A stretch of 7,527 nt of DNA from an uncultured Prosthecobacter sp. (GTDB lineage: Bacteria > Verrucomicrobiota > Verrucomicrobiia > Verrucomicrobiales > Verrucomicrobiaceae): assembly GCA_947523045.1 (NCBI GenBank), contig CANNUR010000141.1, positions 1-7,527 on the forward strand. Reading direction: 5' to 3'. Position 1 is the stretch's first letter. Each line of letters begins with the position of its first letter. This document shows, piece after piece, positions 7,317 to 7,527 of the stretch. The notes beneath the pieces are model-generated. The model did no database searches, had not been told where the DNA came from, and saw only the letters and a list, made by a program, of their open reading frames with translations. A program made the translations under genes and the position numbers.

Positions 7317-7329
7317 GTGCGAGATGCAT

Positions 7330-7357
7330 GAGGTAGGCATGGCCCCGGACGAATCAA
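7330..7357 (-). promoter_or_regulatory. Possible trxA promoter
   Basis: On the minus strand, TTGATT (7357-7352) and TACCTC (7335-7330) are 16 bases apart. Transcription would start near 7323 and give a leader of about 45 bases. The -10 box is a weak match. The pair resembles the one proposed upstream of the PATR-repeat gene. Confidence 0.3.
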
Positions 7358-7370
7358 CGCAATTTTGCGT
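7357..7370. promoter_or_regulatory. Palindrome between trxA and mazG
   Basis: ACGCAA (7357-7362) and TTGCGT (7365-7370) are perfect inverted repeats separated by TT. The site abuts the -35-like box proposed for trxA and lies 33 bases before the mazG start. That position would suit a small operator, but no regulator is known from this window. Confidence 0.3.
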
Positions 7371-7403
7371 TTTCAGGCCGGCTTTTGCGGCTATCGGCAT
7401 GGC

Positions 7404-7527
7404 ATGACCCCGGATTCCCCCGACGCCCTCGCCCGCCTGCGCGCCATCGTCCACCGCCTGCGCGCCCCCGGCGGCTGCCCCTGGGACCGCGAGCAGACCC
7501 ACGAAAGCCTGATCCCGCATGTGCTCG
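7404..7527 (+). CDS. mazG: Nucleoside triphosphate pyrophosphohydrolase MazG, N-terminal part (3' end outside window)
   Basis: MazG hydrolyses nucleoside triphosphates to monophosphates and pyrophosphate, clearing non-canonical nucleotides and affecting the stringent response. Only 41 residues are visible, but they carry the family's N-terminal signature: LRAIVHRLRAPGGCPWDREQ, followed by TH.SLIPHVL. This matches the RLR.P..GCPWD.EQT....... pattern of E. coli MazG. The catalytic E-x-x-E helices lie beyond the window. ATG 7404 gives the usual spacing of about 24 residues before GCPWD. No Shine-Dalgarno precedes it. Two further ATG codons in another frame (7399 and 7324) open small ORFs that end at TGA 7405-7407, overlapping this start as ATGA. 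Confidence 0.92.
   Translation, partial: MTPDSPDALARLRAIVHRLRAPGGCPWDREQTHESLIPHVL

Noticed and set aside
7279..7329. 17-residue N-terminal extension of thioredoxin
   Set aside because: Thioredoxins of this type start near MASAAVLNLNES. The extension is Arg/Pro-rich and overlaps the leader hairpin and the likely transcript start.

Overview
The window is a G+C-rich stretch of bacterial chromosome. It most probably comes from a member of the Planctomycetota-Verrucomicrobiota group, with Verrucomicrobiota (Opitutales-like) favoured. The reasons are a giant protein of autotransporter-associated beta-strand (PATR) repeats that ends in a PEP-CTERM sorting signal, a neighbouring sulfatase, and starts without a Shine-Dalgarno sequence. 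This assignment is inference from protein families; no rRNA or other marker is present.

There are five genes on strictly alternating strands. (1) 2-775 (+) is the C-terminal part of a type I sulfatase, cut by the window edge. (2) 926-5407 (-) encodes a 1493-residue secreted PATR-repeat protein with a signal peptide, two copies of a large repeat module, an inserted GGSGY-type module and a PEP-CTERM anchor. (3) About 5545-6876 (+) encodes a 12-helix major facilitator superfamily transporter whose start is uncertain. (4) 6949-7278 (-) is thioredoxin, trxA. (5) 7404-7527 (+) is the start of mazG, cut by the window edge.

The gaps are short. 776-925 lies between two convergent genes and holds a small hairpin. 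5408-5544 lies between divergent genes and carries a weak promoter-like pair for the PATR gene. 6877-6948 carries a strong hairpin that fits a terminator for trxA. 7279-7403 lies between divergent trxA and mazG and holds two small palindromes and a promoter-like pair. No gap without a gene exceeds 300 bases.

Because neighbouring genes are always on opposite strands, no operon is visible and a shared pathway is not supported. The sulfatase and the PATR/PEP-CTERM protein fit a polysaccharide-degrading, matrix-forming lifestyle. TrxA and MazG are housekeeping functions. I see no CRISPR array, transposon, phage, tRNA or rRNA, and no convincing new multi-gene system. The points most worth a second look are the modular build of the PATR protein, the conflict over the transporter's start with an overlapping 62-codon ORF, the uniform lack of Shine-Dalgarno sites, and the palindromes between trxA and mazG.
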